61,039 bases of DNA, taken from contig ONCV01000009.1 in NCBI GenBank assembly GCA_900316415.1, positions 1-61,039 of the forward strand. Reading direction: 5' to 3'. Of this stretch, positions 8,296 to 17,531 are shown piece by piece; the first letter of the stretch is position 1; each line of letters begins with the position of its first letter. This stretch comes from an uncultured Eubacteriales bacterium (GTDB lineage: Bacteria > Bacillota > Clostridia > Christensenellales > Aristaeellaceae). Under the pieces are notes generated by a model that did no database searches, had not been told where the DNA came from, and saw nothing but the letters and a program-made list of their open reading frames with translations. A program made the translations under genes and the position numbers.

Positions 8296-8793
8296 TCAGG
8301 CATCCTGCATCCGGGGCGGGGTCAGCCAGACCTTCAGCCGCTCCGGGGGAAGATTCTCCCGGGCGATGCGCTCCATCGCTTCCCGCTCCTGCGGAAGAAG
8401 AAAATCACTGAAATGGAAGTACAGTGCCCGCATGGCAGAGAAGGAACCGCTCTCCATCCAGAACGAGCGGAGACGCTCATAGTTTACGGAATAGGGCTGG
8501 AGGGAAGCAAACAGGGGAAAGAGGGCTTCCTGCGCCAGGGCGGGAAGCTCACTCATCAGGATACGGCGATACCCGCCTTCCGGCGTTCGGACAACCATTC
8601 CCGGCCCCAGCCGCTCATACAGCGAATTGAAGAGCTGATCCTCCATCCGGCGGGAGAGATCCCCGAACTGATCCCGCCAGGAGGCATATCCCCGGAGAAT
8701 GCCGGCGATTTCCCCGACAAAGGCAGGATCATCCGCCAGGGCGGAGCCCAGAAAGGGCCGGAGCGAATCACTGATCAGGGCGCTGGAAATCAT
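8296..8793 (-). CDS. Hypothetical protein
   Basis: 165 residues, soluble and mostly helical by composition, with no recognised motif. The start is the ATG at 8793 because AGAGGAGG lies nine bases upstream. It is the first gene of the minus-strand run leaving the oriC-like region and precedes the znuA-like gene by 28 bases, so the two are probably co-transcribed. An extended -10 element (8844-8856) lies ~50 bases upstream. Confidence 0.6.
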   Translation of the reverse strand: MISSALISDSLRPFLGSALADDPAFVGEIAGILRGYASWRDQFGDLSRRMEDQLFNSLYERLGPGMVVRTPEGGYRRILMSELPALAQEALFPLFASLQPYSVNYERLRSFWMESGSFSAMRALYFHFSDFLLPQEREAMERIARENLPPERLKVWLTPPRMQDA

Positions 8794-8843
8794 CCCGCCG
8801 GCCTCCTCTCTCCAGGGTTTCCTCGTGCTTTGTCTGCGGGGAT

Positions 8844-8856
8844 ATTTTACCACAGA
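8844..8856 (-). promoter_or_regulatory. Extended -10 promoter element
   Basis: On the minus strand this reads TCTGTGGTAAAAT, a TGn-extended -10, upstream of the 8793 gene. The same 13-mer occurs before xpaC and a one-base variant before the topoisomerase operon. No good -35 is present. Confidence 0.6.
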
Positions 8857-9213
8857 CGGAGGGGAAAAAACAGTGCGGACCGGGAAATATTACATTTTTT
8901 TATCAGATGTAACAAAATCGGGAGAAGATCATGACGAACCCGAAAAAAACAGGGAGGTATTTTGAACCGGATCCATAAATCTTGTGGCGGGGAAAATGGA
9001 GGAACACAAATCAGGAGCGGAAAAGCAAACGAATTCTTACAATTTCTGGAAATTATCCACAGGCCTGAAAGACTTGAATTTTATGGAATTATCTGCTATG
9101 ATCCACACAGCGGATTTGAATGGCTGATTTATCCACAGCCCGGTTATCCACAGACGGGCGGTGGTAATTTTTTCGCCTCCGCGATTCGGAAGGCTGCAAT
9201 GAGGGAAGACGGA
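8857..9213. other. oriC: Candidate chromosomal replication origin (oriC) region
   Basis: A gene-free region upstream of dnaA. It holds three perfect DnaA boxes TTATCCACA (9053-9061, 9129-9137, 9144-9152) and one near-match TGATCCACA (9099-9107), all in the same orientation. An AT-rich stretch at 8886-8925 contains a 6-bp inverted repeat (TTACAT/ATGTAA). Genes point away on both sides (minus to the left, plus to the right), as expected at an origin. Four boxes is a small number, and they also fit dnaA autoregulation only, so origin function is inferred. Confidence 0.6.
9074..9102 (+). promoter_or_regulatory. dnaA promoter, embedded among DnaA boxes
   Basis: TTGAAT (9074-9079), 17-base spacer, TATGAT (9097-9102). 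A DnaA-box-like TGATCCACA overlaps the -10, a perfect box lies just upstream (9053) and two lie downstream. This arrangement suggests DnaA represses its own transcription. Confidence 0.65.
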
Positions 9214-10539
9214 ATGGACATGGAAAGGCTCTGGAACGAGACGTGCGATCTGCTTCAGCAGGAGATCGCCCGGGTTTCCTACGATACATGGATCGGGGAC
9301 AATCTGGTTCCCGTGAGGCTGGAGGGGGACTGTCTGCTGCTGACGGTGAAGATGGAGCCGATGAAGAGCTTCGTGGTCGCCCAGTATCAGAATGTGATCG
9401 ACAAATGCCTGACCCGGGCGGGAAACCGCCCCCTGAAGGCCGAACTGCTGACAGCCCGGGAGATGGAGGAACGCAACGCGCAGCGGGAAGGCGGGAGCAT
9501 TCAGGAGGAACTGCCCCGCCTGAATCCCAAATACACCTTTGACCGCTTTGTGGTGGGTGGGGGAAACCGGTTCGCCCACGCGGCCGCGCTGGCCGTGGCC
9601 GAGAATCCGGCGGAGGCGTATAACCCGCTGTTCATCTACGGCGGCGTGGGTCTGGGGAAGACCCATCTGATGCAGGCCATCGGGCATTTCGCCCTGGAGC
9701 GGAAGCCGGACACGAAGATTCTCTACATGACCAGCGAGACCTTTACGAACGACCTGATCAACGCCATTCAGCAGAAAAAGACCTTTGAGTTCCGGGATAG
9801 GATCCGGAAGGTGGATATCCTGATGGTCGACGATATCCAGTTCATCGCTGGCCGGGAGAGCACCCAGCAGGAATTCTTCAACACCTTCAACGAGCTCCAT
9901 AACGCGGGAAAGCAGATTATCCTGACCAGCGACAAGCCGCCCAAGGACATCCAGCGGCTGGAGGAGCGGCTTTGCAGCCGCTTCCAGTGGGGGCTGGTGG
10001 CTGACATTCAGCGTCCCGATGTGGAGACCCGGGTGGCCATCCTGCGGGACAAGGCCCAGCGGGAACAGATCGAGGTGCCGGACGAGGTGCTTCAGCTGAT
10101 CGCCGGCAAGATTGACAACAACGTGCGTGAGCTCGAAGGCGGCCTGACCCGTCTGGTCGCCTATTCCAGCCTGGTGGGCCAGCCCATTACCATGGAACTG
10201 GCGGAAACGGCGCTGAAGGAGATCTTCGATCAGCGGCAGCACAAGCAGATTACGGCGGAGCTGATCATGCGGACCGTCAGCGATTATTACGGGCTGAGCA
10301 TCAACGAAATCACCGGATCGACCCGGAAACGGGAAATCACCGTTCCCCGGCAGATTGCCATTTATCTGACCCGGGAAATGACCGGCATGAGCCTGCCCCA
10401 GATCGGAAACGTTTTCGGCGGCCGGGATCACACGACCGTGCTTCACAGCTGCAAGACCGTGGAGGCCAGCCTGGAAAAGAACGAGGGCATGAAGAATATT
10501 CTGGACGAGATCAAGCATCAGGTGCAGAACGCGCAGTGA
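9214..10539 (+). CDS. dnaA: Chromosomal replication initiator protein DnaA
   Basis: 441 residues from the ATG at 9214 (MDMERLW), which has GAGGGA at a suitable distance. Domain I is about 1-80. The AAA+ domain has Walker A GGVGLGKT (143-150) and Walker B ILMVDDIQF. The C-terminal DNA-binding domain carries the signature GGRDHTTVLHSC (402-413). It binds DnaA boxes and opens oriC. The reading frame stays open upstream to a TTG at 8962, but the promoter and DnaA boxes lie inside that stretch, so the short start is preferred. The next gene is pheS, not dnaN, which is unusual for Firmicutes. Confidence 0.97.
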   Translation: MDMERLWNETCDLLQQEIARVSYDTWIGDNLVPVRLEGDCLLLTVKMEPMKSFVVAQYQNVIDKCLTRAGNRPLKAELLTAREMEERNAQREGGSIQEELPRLNPKYTFDRFVVGGGNRFAHAAALAVAENPAEAYNPLFIYGGVGLGKTHLMQAIGHFALERKPDTKILYMTSETFTNDLINAIQQKKTFEFRDRIRKVDILMVDDIQFIAGRESTQQEFFNTFNELHNAGKQIILTSDKPPKDIQRLEERLCSRFQWGLVADIQRPDVETRVAILRDKAQREQIEVPDEVLQLIAGKIDNNVRELEGGLTRLVAYSSLVGQPITMELAETALKEIFDQRQHKQITAELIMRTVSDYYGLSINEITGSTRKREITVPRQIAIYLTREMTGMSLPQIGNVFGGRDHTTVLHSCKTVEASLEKNEGMKNILDEIKHQVQNAQ

Positions 10540-10628
10540 CAGAGGATGTCTCCTTCCGGGGCGGACAGGCAGTCCGGAACCGGCCGGCTTCGGGATCCCG
10601 GAGAAACATCCCGGAAAGCGCTTTGAGA

Positions 10629-10692
10629 GCACAGGGAAACACAACCTTTTCCTTGACAAGGGAGAAGGGGAGTGATACATTTTTCCCTGTGC
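10629..10692 (+). promoter_or_regulatory. pheS promoter enclosed by an 11-bp inverted repeat
   Basis: TTGACA (10653-10658) and TACATT (10676-10681) with a 17-base spacer form a plausible promoter for pheST. Perfect arms GCACAGGGAAA (10629-10639) and TTTCCCTGTGC (10682-10692) flank it. No T-box antiterminator sequence was seen. The rest of the 10540-10724 spacer shows nothing else recognised. Confidence 0.5.
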
Positions 10693-10724
10693 ATTTTTGA
10701 CTTCTCGGGCAAGGAGTGATTTTT

Positions 10725-11750
10725 TTGTTGGATCAGAAATTGAAGGAACTGCGGGAGCAGATGGAGCAGCGGCTGAATCAGGTGGACAGCCGGGAAAAGC
10801 TTTCCGCCTTCTGGCAGGACTTTCTGGGGAAAAAGGGCAGCATCGCGGACCTGATGAAGGACCTGGGCACCGTTTCAAAGGAAGACCGCCCCGCCATGGG
10901 AAAGGTGATCAACGAATTCAAGGTTCAGGCGGAGCAGCGCTATCAGGAATACAGCGAACGGATGGAAAAGCTGGAGATGGCCGCCCGGAACCGGGCGGAA
11001 CAGGTGGATATCACCCTGCCCGCGAAGAAGCATCCCACGGGCAACCTGCATCCGATCACCCTGGTCAAGAACCAGATTATCGACGTCTTCCTGGGCATGG
11101 GCTTCGAGGTGTTCGAGGGCCCCGAGATCGAGGACGACGATCACAATTTCACGCGGCTGAACGTGCCGAAGGATCATCCGGCGCGGGACATGCAGGACAC
11201 CTTCTATATTTCGGAGGATGTGCTGCTGCGCACCCATACCAGCCCGGGGCAGATCCGCGTCATGGACATGGAAAAGCCTCCCATCAAGGTGCTGGTTCCC
11301 GGACGGGTGTTCCGCTCCGACAGCGACGCGACCCACAGCCCCATGTTCCACCAGATGGAGGGCCTGGTCGTGGACAAGGGAATTACCCTCTGCGATCTGC
11401 AGGGAATGCTGGATAAATTTGTGAAGCAGATTTTTGACGCGGACGTGCGGACCCGGCTTCGCCCCAGCTATTTCCCCTTCACCGAGCCCAGCGTCGAGGT
11501 GGACGTGAGCTGTTTCGAATGTGGCGGAAAGGGATGCAGCCTCTGCAAGCATACGGGATGGATCGAGGTGCTGGGCGGCGGCGTTGTGCACCAGAACGTG
11601 CTTCGCAACTGCGGCATCGATCCGGAGGTCTATTCCGGATTCGCCTTCGGCATCGGAATTGAACGTATCACCATGCTGAAATACGGGATCAACAACATGG
11701 GGCTGCTGTTTGAAAATGATCTGCGCTTCCTGAAGCAGTTCAAGGATTAA
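10725..11750 (+). CDS. pheS: Phenylalanine--tRNA ligase alpha subunit
   Basis: 341 residues. An N-terminal coiled-coil arm (about 1-90) is followed by the class II core: motif 2 region [24 protein letters not shown] and motif 3 [17 protein letters not shown]. It joins PheT in an alpha2beta2 enzyme that charges tRNA-Phe. AAGGAG (10711-10716) is eight bases before a TTG at 10725, which is taken as the start. The GTG at 10716 overlaps the ribosome binding site itself, and TTG 10728 is an alternative. A CxxC-like [11 protein letters not shown] element in the core could bind zinc, as seen in some PheS. Confidence 0.96.
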   Translation: MLDQKLKELREQMEQRLNQVDSREKLSAFWQDFLGKKGSIADLMKDLGTVSKEDRPAMGKVINEFKVQAEQRYQEYSERMEKLEMAARNRAEQVDITLPAKKHPTGNLHPITLVKNQIIDVFLGMGFEVFEGPEIEDDDHNFTRLNVPKDHPARDMQDTFYISEDVLLRTHTSPGQIRVMDMEKPPIKVLVPGRVFRSDSDATHSPMFHQMEGLVVDKGITLCDLQGMLDKFVKQIFDADVRTRLRPSYFPFTEPSVEVDVSCFECGGKGCSLCKHTGWIEVLGGGVVHQNVLRNCGIDPEVYSGFAFGIGIERITMLKYGINNMGLLFENDLRFLKQFKD

Positions 11751-11766
11751 GGGGAGGTCGAAAGAG

Positions 11767-14175
11767 ATGAAAGCGCCTTTCAGCTGGCTGAAGGAATTTG
11801 TGGATATTGATATCTCCGCGGAGGAACTGGAACAAAAGCTCTTCAGCTGCGGATTTGAAGTGGAGGAACTGATTCCCCTGGGCGGGGAGATTTCCGGCGT
11901 CGTGGTCGGGGAAGTGCTGAGCTGCGAAAAGGTGGAGGGAACCCATCTGTTCACCTGCCAGGTCAACTGCGGGGAACTGGGCACCCGGCAGATCGTGACC
12001 GGAGCGCCGAATGTCTATGCCGGCATGCACACTCCGGCCGCGCTGGATCACTCCACGCTTCCCGGCGGTATTACGATCACGGCCAAGCCCCTGCGGGGCA
12101 TTCCCTCCGAGGGCATGCTGTGCTCCGGGGAGGAACTGGGACTGAACGAGGATCTGTATCCCGGCGCGGAGGTGAACGGGCTGCTGGATCTGCCGAAGGA
12201 CACGGTGCCCGGAACGGATATCCGTCCTGTGGTAGGCCTGGACGACTATATTTTCGACATCTCCGTCACGGCGAACCGGCCGGATTGCCAGAGCATTCTG
12301 GGAATTGCCCGGGAGGTGGCGGCTGTGCTGCGGAAGGAGCTGAAAATGCCCAGGACGGACTATCATCCCTCCGATTTTCAGTATCCCGGTCTGAAGGTGA
12401 CCGTGCTGGACAAGGATCTCTGTCCCCGGTATCTGGCCCATGGCGTCCGGAACATCACGCCGGGGGAGAGCCCCCGCTGGATGCGCCGGAACCTGGCGCT
12501 TTGCGGGCTGCGCTCCATCAACAACGTGGTGGACATCACCAACTATGTGCTGCTGGAAATCGGTCAGCCCATGCATGCCTTTGACCTGGACAAGCTGGAG
12601 AACAGCGAAATCATCGTGCGCCGGGCGAAGCAGGATGAGAAGATTCAGACCCTGGACGAGAAGGAATTCAGCCTGACTCCGGATAACCTGGTCATCTGCG
12701 ACGGCAACCGGCCCGTGGCCCTGGCAGGCATCATGGGCGGGCTGAACAGCGAGATCACGGAAAACACCCGGCAGCTGCTGTTCGAGGCCGCGAAGTTTGC
12801 CCGGGACAGCGTGCGGAAGACCTCCCGGGCCCTGGGACAGAGCTCTGATTCCTCCGCCCGCTTCGAAAAGGGAATCAGCGAGTATATTACGGAGCTGGGT
12901 ATGGCCAGGGCGCTGCACCTGATTGAGGAACTGGGCTGCGGCGAAGTGACGTCCAGCGAGTTTGACGAGAGCGCCGGAATGCCCCGGGAAGGAAAGCGCT
13001 TCACTGCCCACCTGAGTCGGATCAACGCGATCCTCGGCATTGAGGTGCCTGCGGAGGAGGCGCTTCGGATCCTGAAGAGCCTGCAGTTTGAAGTGAAGCG
13101 GGACGGGGACACCCTTGAGGTGGTTGCGCCGAGATACCGCGAGGATATCGAGATCGGCGAGCCGGACCTGGCGGAGGAGATCATCCGGGAGTACGGATAT
13201 GATCATGTGAAGCCCACCTTCCTGCAGAATGCGATGGTGACCGGCGGCGGAAAGAAGCCGGAACAGCTGCGGCAGGACAAGGTAAAGCGCGTTATGTGCG
13301 CCCAGGGTTACAGCGAGATTTCCACCCTGGCCTTCTACGCGGACAGCGATCTGGATGACCTGCATCTGGCGGCGGACGCTCCGGAGCGGAAGGTTGTCCG
13401 GATTCTGAATCCGATCACGGAGAACCTGTCCATCATGCGGCCGCTGCTGGCGCCGAGCCTGCTGCGGATCATCATTGAGAACCTGAAGCGCGGCAACAAT
13501 GAAGGCCGGGTGTTTGAACTGGCCAACATTTATACGCCGGCGGAAACCGAGGGACAGCTTCCGAAGGAAACCCTTCATCTCGGCCTCGCCGCCTTTGGAA
13601 ACGGGGAGGATTTCTTCACCGTCAAGGGCAGCGTGGAAGCGCTGGGAGAGGCCTTCGGGCTGAAGTTTGAGGTGGAGCGGGCCCAGGACGTGACCTGGCT
13701 GCATCCCGGCATTGCGGCCTACATTCTCTGCGAGGGCGAGCGGGTCGGCGTTTTCGGAAAGCTGGCCAACGAGGTGACCGCGGAGCTGAAGCTGCACAAG
13801 GACAGCAAGAGCCATCACCGGATTTTCCTGGGCGAAATCGATTATGTGAAGATGATGAGCCATGCGGCCGCCAGCTTCCGGTATCATCCCATCTCGGCCT
13901 ACCCCGCGGTTCTGCGGGATCTGGCCCTGACGGTGAAGGAGGAAATCACCTGCGGCGAAATGATCAGCGAGATTTCCCGGGCGTGCAAGCTGGTTACGGA
14001 CGTGGAGCTGTTCGATATCTACCGCGGGGAGCAGATCGGGGAGGGCCAGAAGAGCATGGCCTTCAAGATCCGGTTTGAGAGCGATGATCACGCGTTGCAG
14101 CCGGAGGAAGTGGACAAGTATATCAAGAAGATCCTGGGCAACCTGAAATTCAAACTGGGAGCTGAAATCCGGTAA
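11767..14175 (+). CDS. pheT: Phenylalanine--tRNA ligase beta subunit
   Basis: 802 residues, the usual bacterial length. Order: an EMAPII-type tRNA-binding OB domain (about 40-150), B3/B4 editing domain (about 205-390, with LEIGQPMHAFD), B5 domain (about 400-475), a catalytic-like core, and a C-terminal ferredoxin-fold anticodon-binding domain (about 708-801, YPAVLRDLAL to GAEIR). It follows pheS by 16 bases with GGGGAGG before the ATG and forms a two-gene operon. Confidence 0.97.
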   Translation: MKAPFSWLKEFVDIDISAEELEQKLFSCGFEVEELIPLGGEISGVVVGEVLSCEKVEGTHLFTCQVNCGELGTRQIVTGAPNVYAGMHTPAALDHSTLPGGITITAKPLRGIPSEGMLCSGEELGLNEDLYPGAEVNGLLDLPKDTVPGTDIRPVVGLDDYIFDISVTANRPDCQSILGIAREVAAVLRKELKMPRTDYHPSDFQYPGLKVTVLDKDLCPRYLAHGVRNITPGESPRWMRRNLALCGLRSINNVVDITNYVLLEIGQPMHAFDLDKLENSEIIVRRAKQDEKIQTLDEKEFSLTPDNLVICDGNRPVALAGIMGGLNSEITENTRQLLFEAAKFARDSVRKTSRALGQSSDSSARFEKGISEYITELGMARALHLIEELGCGEVTSSEFDESAGMPREGKRFTAHLSRINAILGIEVPAEEALRILKSLQFEVKRDGDTLEVVAPRYREDIEIGEPDLAEEIIREYGYDHVKPTFLQNAMVTGGGKKPEQLRQDKVKRVMCAQGYSEISTLAFYADSDLDDLHLAADAPERKVVRILNPITENLSIMRPLLAPSLLRIIIENLKRGNNEGRVFELANIYTPAETEGQLPKETLHLGLAAFGNGEDFFTVKGSVEALGEAFGLKFEVERAQDVTWLHPGIAAYILCEGERVGVFGKLANEVTAELKLHKDSKSHHRIFLGEIDYVKMMSHAAASFRYHPISAYPAVLRDLALTVKEEITCGEMISEISRACKLVTDVELFDIYRGEQIGEGQKSMAFKIRFESDDHALQPEEVDKYIKKILGNLKFKLGAEIR

Positions 14176-14213
14176 GCCTTCAGAGGAGGCGCCGGATTAC
14201 GGACTCCCGATCT

Positions 14214-14249
14214 GCAACGGGGGAGCGGCTGATGCCGCTCCCCCGTTGC
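14214..14249 (+). terminator. Intrinsic terminator of pheST
   Basis: A perfect 16-bp stem (GCAACGGGGGAGCGGC / GCCGCTCCCCCGTTGC) with a TGAT loop. The downstream tract is only moderately T-rich (TGTGTGATTCTTCTT). Confidence 0.75.
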
Positions 14250-14262
14250 TGTGTGATTCTTC

Positions 14263-14292
14263 TTGACAGGAAGAACGCCACAAGACTATAAT
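14263..14292 (+). promoter_or_regulatory. Promoter of xylB-nrdR
   Basis: Perfect TTGACA (14263-14268) and TATAAT (14287-14292) with an 18-base spacer, ~50 bases before the xylB start. Confidence 0.82.
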
Positions 14293-14343
14293 AAAAACAG
14301 TTGCAGAACCACTATATTTTGTATCAGGGGGCGAAACGGGAAA

Positions 14344-15873
14344 ATGAAATATGTACTGGGGGTTGACCTGGGAACCTCGGGAACCAAAACGGTTCTTTTC
14401 GATCAGAAAGGGAAGGGAATCTGTTCCGCGACCGTGGAATATCCCATGTATCAGCCGCAGAACGGCTGGGCCGAGCAGGCGCCGGAAGACTGGGCCAACG
14501 CAGCCATCAGCACGATTCAGACCGTGCTGACCCGGAGCGGCGTTTCGAAGGACGATGTGGTGGCGCTGGGCATCAGCGGCCAGATGCACGGCCTGGTTAT
14601 GCTGGACGAAAAAGGCGAGGTAATTCGCCCCTCCATCATCTGGTGCGATCAGCGGACGGCGAAGGAATGCGAGGAGATCACGGAAAAGGTGGGATATGAG
14701 AACCTGATCCGGATCACCGCCAATCCCGCACTGCCCGGCTTCACCCTGAGCAAGCTGATGTGGGTGCGCAAGCATGAACCGGAAAACTATGCCCGTTGCC
14801 GGCACATCCTGCTGCCCAAGGACTATGTGCGCTATATCCTGACGGGGGATTTTGCCACGGAGGTTTCCGATGCCAGCGGCATGCAGATGCTGGATGTGCC
14901 GAACCGCTGCTGGAGCGTAGAACTGCTGAAGACGCTGGACATTGATCCCAGCCTGCTGGCCAAAGTTTACGAGAGCTGCGAGGTGACCGGGCATGTGTCC
15001 GCCCAGGCTGCTGCGAAGACCGGGCTGAGCGAGAAGACCCTGGTGGTCGGCGGAGCCGGAGACAATGCCGCCGCGGCGGTGGGAACCGGCGTGGTGGAGG
15101 ACGGGAAAGCCTTCACGACCATCGGAACCAGCGGCGTGGTATTCGCGCATACTGATAAGCTGGCCATTGACCCGAAGGGTCGGGTGCATACCTTCTGCTG
15201 CGCTGTGCCCGGTGCGTGGCACGTGATGGGCGTGACCCAGGCGGCCGGCCTGAGCCTGAAATGGTTCCGGGATACCTTCTGCGCCGCGGAGAAGGAAGCG
15301 GCGGCCCAGATGGGCGTGGATCCCTATGAGCTGACCAACCAGGAGGCGGCGAAGAGCCCCATCGGCGCCAACAAGCTGCTCTATGCGCCCTATCTGATGG
15401 GAGAGCGGACGCCCCATCTGGACAGCGACTGCCGGGGCATGTTCTTCGGCCTGAGCGCCATGCATCAGCGGCGGGATCTGCTGCGCGCCGTGATGGAGGG
15501 CGTCAGTTACAGCCTGAATGACTGCCTGAACATCCTGGCGGGCATGGGCGTAGCGCCCGAAACCATGCTGGCCTGCGGCGGCGGCGGAAAGAGCCCGCTC
15601 TGGCGCCAGATGCTGGCGGACGTGATGAACTGCCCGGTGGCGACCACGGTGAACACGGAAGGTCCTGCGCTGGGAGTGGCGATTCTGGCAAGCGTCGGCG
15701 CGGGTCTGTATCCCTCTGTGCAGGATGCCTGCAGGAAGATGATCAAGGTCAACCCCGCCCAGCAGCCCATCGCGGAAAATGTTCCGAAGTACGCGAAGGT
15801 GTATGCCCTGTATCAGCAGCTATATACCGCGAATAAGGATCTGTTCAGGCAGCTGGGAGGAATCGGAGAATGA
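14344..15873 (+). CDS. xylB: Xylulokinase (FGGY carbohydrate kinase)
   Basis: 509 residues. The N-terminal phosphate-binding motif is GVDLGTSGTKTVLFD. ISGQMHGLVMLD is characteristic of xylulokinases, and IIWCDQRT and the C-terminal ACGGGGKSPLWRQ belong to the FGGY fold. It phosphorylates D-xylulose to xylulose-5-P for the pentose phosphate pathway. No xylose isomerase or transporter is adjacent. The ATG is at 14344; a longer frame to 14263 runs through the promoter and is not used. It overlaps nrdR by four bases (ATGA), an unusual pairing for a sugar kinase. Confidence 0.9.
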   Translation: MKYVLGVDLGTSGTKTVLFDQKGKGICSATVEYPMYQPQNGWAEQAPEDWANAAISTIQTVLTRSGVSKDDVVALGISGQMHGLVMLDEKGEVIRPSIIWCDQRTAKECEEITEKVGYENLIRITANPALPGFTLSKLMWVRKHEPENYARCRHILLPKDYVRYILTGDFATEVSDASGMQMLDVPNRCWSVELLKTLDIDPSLLAKVYESCEVTGHVSAQAAAKTGLSEKTLVVGGAGDNAAAAVGTGVVEDGKAFTTIGTSGVVFAHTDKLAIDPKGRVHTFCCAVPGAWHVMGVTQAAGLSLKWFRDTFCAAEKEAAAQMGVDPYELTNQEAAKSPIGANKLLYAPYLMGERTPHLDSDCRGMFFGLSAMHQRRDLLRAVMEGVSYSLNDCLNILAGMGVAPETMLACGGGGKSPLWRQMLADVMNCPVATTVNTEGPALGVAILASVGAGLYPSVQDACRKMIKVNPAQQPIAENVPKYAKVYALYQQLYTANKDLFRQLGGIGE

Positions 15874-16331
15874 AATGCCAGTATTGCAGCTGCAGGGACA
15901 GCAAGGTGATCGACTCCCGGCCCACGGACGACGGCAACAGCATCCGGAGACGGCGGGAATGCATCAACTGCGGCCGCCGCTTCACCACCTATGAGAAGGT
16001 GGAGCTGAACCCCCTGTTCGTGGTGAAGAAGGATGGGCGGCGGGAAATGTTTGATGCCCAGAAGATCAAGACGGGGATTATCCACGCCTGCGACAAGCTG
16101 CCGGTCAGCATGCAGGATATTGACGACATCGTCTCCCGGGTGGAGCAGAAATGCTACGCCTCCATGGAGGGCGAGATCACCACGGAGCAGATCGGCGATA
16201 TTGTCATGATGGAGCTGAAGGAGCTCAACGACGTTGCCTATGTCCGTTTCGCAGCGGTCTACCGGAAGTTTACGGATCTGGGAACCTTTATGCAGGAACT
16301 CCAGAAGCTGGTGGATGAACACAAGATGTGA
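15870..16331 (+). CDS. nrdR: Transcriptional repressor NrdR
   Basis: 153 residues. The N-terminal zinc ribbon has Cys3, Cys6, Cys31 and Cys34 (MKCQYC ... CINCGRRF), followed by an ATP-cone domain (about 46-136). It represses ribonucleotide reductase genes in response to dATP/ATP. No nrd gene or NrdR box was recognised in this window. It is coupled to xylB by an ATGA overlap. Confidence 0.96.
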   Translation: MKCQYCSCRDSKVIDSRPTDDGNSIRRRRECINCGRRFTTYEKVELNPLFVVKKDGRREMFDAQKIKTGIIHACDKLPVSMQDIDDIVSRVEQKCYASMEGEITTEQIGDIVMMELKELNDVAYVRFAAVYRKFTDLGTFMQELQKLVDEHKM

Positions 16332-16356
16332 ACGGCGGAATCCGCCGGAGAGAAAA

Positions 16357-16394
16357 CAGCCCGGTGAGCGATTGGCTCACCGGGCTGCCTTTTT
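16357..16394. terminator. Bidirectional intrinsic terminator between nrdR and galM
   Basis: CAGCCCGGTGAGC-GATTG-GCTCACCGGGCTG (13-bp perfect stem) followed by CCTTTTT on plus. On minus it is followed by TTTTCTCT, so it can also end the galM transcript. A second GC-rich hairpin (16411-16427) lies beside it. Confidence 0.85.
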
Positions 16395-16438
16395 GCCGGG
16401 GATCCGTTCTCCGCGCCGGAGGCGCGGAAGAACCGGGA

Positions 16439-17506
16439 TCAGTCATCCGCGCGGAAGGCGTAGATGGTGGTGGTATCGTACTTCTCGCCGGGGCGCAGCA
16501 CGGTCGTGCCGGGGAAATTCGGATGGTTGGGATCGTCCGGGCAGTGCTGGGTTTCCAGACAGAAGCCGGAGTAATTGCCGTAGGAGGCGCCGTCCTTGCC
16601 GCCCTCCAGATGGGTGGTGCAGGCGGAATAGAACTGGATGGCGGGCTGATCTGTCAGCACCTCCATGTAGCGGCCGGATTCCTCATGCCAGACGCAGGCC
16701 GCGAAGCCCATGGTTTCGCCCTTGCTGAGGACATAGTTATGATCATAGCCGCCGGCGGGAATCATCTGGGGGCAGGAGTCCATGACCGCCAGGCCGTCCT
16801 CCACCAGCAGCCCGTCCCGCAGATCCAGGGGCGTGCCCAGCACGGGCATGTAATCCCCGGTGGGGATCAGGCCGGCATCCACCTTCGTAACCACGTCCGC
16901 GTCGATGGAAACGACATGATCCCGGATGGTGCCGTGATTGTGGCCCGCCAGGTTGAAATAGGTGTGGTTGGTCAGGTTGCACAGGGTGGCCTTGTCCGTG
17001 GTGGCTTCATACCGGATGATCAGATCGCACATGTCGTTCCAGGTATAGGTGACGGTCACATCCAGCGTGCCGGGATAGTTTTCCTCCCCGTCGGGGGAAA
17101 TCCGATGGAAGGATACGGAATCCTCATGATCCCCCTCCTTCGGCGTGCCGGTCCAGAAATGCGAGGCAAAGCCCACCTTGCCGCCGTGAAGGTGATTGAT
17201 GCCGTGATCATTCAGCGCCAGCTGATAAGCCACTCCGTCCAGGGTGAATTTGCCGCCGCCGATGCGGTTGCCGTAGCGGCCCACGGTATCTCCCATGCTG
17301 CCGTGGGGCTTCAGATACGCTTCCAGATTGTCAAAGCCCAGCGCCACATCCTCCATGTTGCCGCCCGCGTCCGGAACGATGATACTCTGCAGAATCGCGC
17401 CCCATTCGATGACGGAGACGGAGGCGCCCATGGCATTCGTCAAGGTAAAGCGATGAACATCCTTTCCCTTGGGGGATTTTCCCCAGACTTCTGTTTGAAT
17501 TGACAT
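16439..17506 (-). CDS. galM: Aldose 1-epimerase (mutarotase)
   Basis: 355 residues. The conserved catalytic His lies in NHTYFNLAGH. The C-terminal catalytic Glu lies in FCLETQHCPDDPNHP, followed by LRPGEKY. It interconverts alpha and beta anomers of glucose, galactose or xylose. The start is the ATG at 17506 (MSIQTEVWG) behind AAAGGAGAAC; a 20-codon longer frame lacks a ribosome binding site. It is the last gene of the topoisomerase-ybaB-recR-rmuC run, 25 bases after rmuC. Confidence 0.93.
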   Translation of the reverse strand: MSIQTEVWGKSPKGKDVHRFTLTNAMGASVSVIEWGAILQSIIVPDAGGNMEDVALGFDNLEAYLKPHGSMGDTVGRYGNRIGGGKFTLDGVAYQLALNDHGINHLHGGKVGFASHFWTGTPKEGDHEDSVSFHRISPDGEENYPGTLDVTVTYTWNDMCDLIIRYEATTDKATLCNLTNHTYFNLAGHNHGTIRDHVVSIDADVVTKVDAGLIPTGDYMPVLGTPLDLRDGLLVEDGLAVMDSCPQMIPAGGYDHNYVLSKGETMGFAACVWHEESGRYMEVLTDQPAIQFYSACTTHLEGGKDGASYGNYSGFCLETQHCPDDPNHPNFPGTTVLRPGEKYDTTTIYAFRADD

Positions 17507-17531
17507 AGCCCTTGTTCTCCTTTCCGGGAAT

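Noticed and set aside
10540..10724. T-box before pheS
   Set aside because: No specifier loop or T-box consensus; only an inverted repeat around a promoter.
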